From Acidobacteriota bacterium (GTDB lineage: Bacteria; Acidobacteriota; Terriglobia; Terriglobales; Acidobacteriaceae): a stretch of DNA of 6,453 bases. Location of the stretch: positions 1 to 6,453 of the forward strand of contig JAJXXN010000244.1 in the NCBI GenBank assembly GCA_021781075.1. Direction: 5' to 3'. The notes below the pieces were generated by a model. The model was given only the letters and a program-made list of their open reading frames with translations, was not told where the DNA came from and searched no databases. This document shows positions 5,214 to 6,453 of the stretch, piece by piece. Each line of letters opens with the position of its first letter. Within the stretch, counting starts at the first letter, position 1. Made by a program: the position numbers and the translations under genes.

Positions 5214-6453
5214 ATGGCAATACTTCCCGAGATGAATGAGAGCGAATGGGCGCGTTTGGCCGCAAGGCTGGACGCGCTTGAGGCGAGGGTGGAAGCCCTT
5301 GAACGCACGGATGCGCCGGGCGTTGCCGGCGCGGTTGCCGAGCCGGCCCTGGCAGTGGCGCCGGTGGAACACGAGCGGCAGCAGAGCGGATTTTTGCCGG
5401 TCCTTGGAAAGGCGCTTCTGGGCATAGCGGGCGCGTATTTGTTGCGGGCCTTGGCCGAGTCGGCGGTGGCGCCGCGATTGATTGTGGCGCTGATCGCGAT
5501 GTTTTTTGCAGCAGGATGGCTGTTTTGGGCTCGTCGTGTGGCAAGTGAGCGGTTTGCCAGCGGGGTATACGCCACCACCTCGGCGCTGATATTTGCGCCC
5601 ATGCTGTGGGAGGTGGTGCTTAAATTCAACCTGTTCAGCGCGCCTGTTGCCGCCATGCTGCTTGCGTTGTATGCGCTTTTTGCAACTGTGTTGTGCCGGC
5701 ATGGCGCGGTTGAGCCGATGCGCTGGATTAGTGGACTGGCAGTTGTGCTGCTGGCCATGGGGCTGGCCTTTGGCACGCATCAACCGGCGGGGTTTTATCT
5801 CGTGCTCTGCATGCTGGCCGCACTCAGCGAGGCGCGGGCGCTGCTGAAGCGTACGGACACGTTGCGCTGGATTCATGCCCTGGCAGTGGACTTCACGCTG
5901 TGGGCCATGCTGTTTATTTACACGGTGGGCACCGACCACTCGGAGTATGCGCCGCTCTCCGTGGCCGTTTTACTCGTGTTGAGCGTGTTGCCGCTGTGCA
6001 TTTACCTGGGCGGAGTTTTTGCGGCGAGTGTACTGCGCGGCACACAGGTGATGATCGCCGAGGTTGCGCAACTGGCTGTGGTTTACTGTCTCAGCGCCTA
6101 TGCCATGGCCCAATTGGGCGGGGCGGATGGCCGGTTGGCGCTGGGCGTGCTTTGCCTGGCGCTGGCCCTGCTTTGTTATCTGCTCGTGCTGACGCGATTT
6201 GCAAGGGAAGGCCAGGGACGCAATGCGCAGGTTTATGCGGGCTGGAGCCTGGTTTTATTTTTTGCCGGGAGCCTGTCTCTATTTGCCGCGCCCACCGCGT
6301 CGTTGCTGCTGGCGATTGCGGCGATTCTTACTGTGCTCGGCGGGCTCAGGTTATCGGGCATGCTTTACTTGTTCGGTGCCACGGCGTTTTCCGGCCTGGG
6401 CGGAGTGATTGTGGCGGAGTTGTACAGCGGCGTGCCCATCGCGGCGGAGTGGG
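5214..6453 (+). CDS. Polytopic membrane protein with N-terminal coiled coil (DUF2339-like layout), 3' end outside window
   Basis: The frame is open from ATG 5214 to the window end (413 codons visible, no stop). ATG 5232 is an alternative but has no SD; upstream of 5214 there is only a weak GGGTGG (5204-5209). Residues 11-30 are a short coiled coil with a perfect 4-3-4-3 heptad (L15, L19, L22, V26, L29). A Pro/Ala-rich linker (33-55) follows, then a near-continuous series of hydrophobic helices from residue ~61, at least eleven in the visible part. No catalytic motif, heme motif or conserved charged pair was recognised. A coiled coil followed by a long run of helices is the layout of DUF2339 proteins, but I cannot confirm that family by sequence. 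It begins 26 bases after the NrfD gene, so it may be co-transcribed; a role in the redox system is not shown by the sequence. Confidence 0.75.
   Translation, partial: MAILPEMNESEWARLAARLDALEARVEALERTDAPGVAGAVAEPALAVAPVEHERQQSGFLPVLGKALLGIAGAYLLRALAESAVAPRLIVALIAMFFAAGWLFWARRVASERFASGVYATTSALIFAPMLWEVVLKFNLFSAPVAAMLLALYALFATVLCRHGAVEPMRWISGLAVVLLAMGLAFGTHQPAGFYLVLCMLAALSEARALLKRTDTLRWIHALAVDFTLWAMLFIYTVGTDHSEYAPLSVAVLLVLSVLPLCIYLGGVFAASVLRGTQVMIAEVAQLAVVYCLSAYAMAQLGGADGRLALGVLCLALALLCYLLVLTRFAREGQGRNAQVYAGWSLVLFFAGSLSLFAAPTASLLLAIAAILTVLGGLRLSGMLYLFGATAFSGLGGVIVAELYSGVPIAAEW

Noticed and set aside
4994..5939. Two long minus-strand frames (4994-5776 and 5160-5939)
   Set aside because: They oppose the end of the NrfD gene and the coiled-coil membrane gene, both of which give coherent membrane proteins; the antisense products look like low-complexity shadow sequence.

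Overview
The window looks like chromosomal DNA from a GC-rich, Gram-negative-type bacterium, most likely an acidobacterium (Terriglobia-like). This is inferred from the Ig-repeat surface protein, whose C-terminal layout (hydrophobic segment, basic patch, hydrophobic segment, LSGCG, final beta-strands ending in a TGTSGSL...TTTFDITV-type tail) I know mainly from acidobacterial proteomes. No rRNA, tRNA, CRISPR, insertion sequence or phage gene was seen. All six genes are on the + strand.

Layout. (1) 2-1267: the 3' part of a large secreted or surface Ig-like repeat protein, closed by a strong intrinsic terminator (1290-1332). (2) 1451-2446: a transcription factor built like a sigma-54 enhancer-binding protein (AAA+ domain plus Fis-type HTH). 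It has no sensory domain, no GAFTGA loop and an altered Walker B, so it is probably TyrR-like rather than a true sigma-54 activator. (3) 2447-2693: an AT-richer control region with two copies of a TGTTGCnnCGCAAnA palindrome that together form a larger inverted repeat, followed by a good sigma-70-type promoter. (4) 2694-5187: a redox operon of a membrane-anchored tetraheme cytochrome c, a Tat-exported protein with four [4Fe-4S] motifs, and an NrfD/PsrC-family quinone-interacting membrane protein. (5) 5214-6453: the start of a large polytopic membrane protein with an N-terminal coiled coil, cut by the window end.

How the genes may work together. The NrfD-type protein should exchange electrons with the membrane quinone pool, the ferredoxin-like subunit should relay them on the periplasmic face, and the tetraheme cytochrome should pass them to or from an outside partner. 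The gene order (multiheme c, FeS, NrfD) matches nrfBCD and dsrJOP, but no catalytic subunit lies in the window, so the terminal partner is unknown. The regulator just upstream, with the palindromes directly after its stop codon, is the obvious candidate to control this operon.

The most unusual points are the GAFTGA-less regulator beside a clear palindromic operator pair, the redox module without a visible enzyme, and the membrane hairpin with a lipobox-like LSGC set inside the Ig-protein's C-terminal region.
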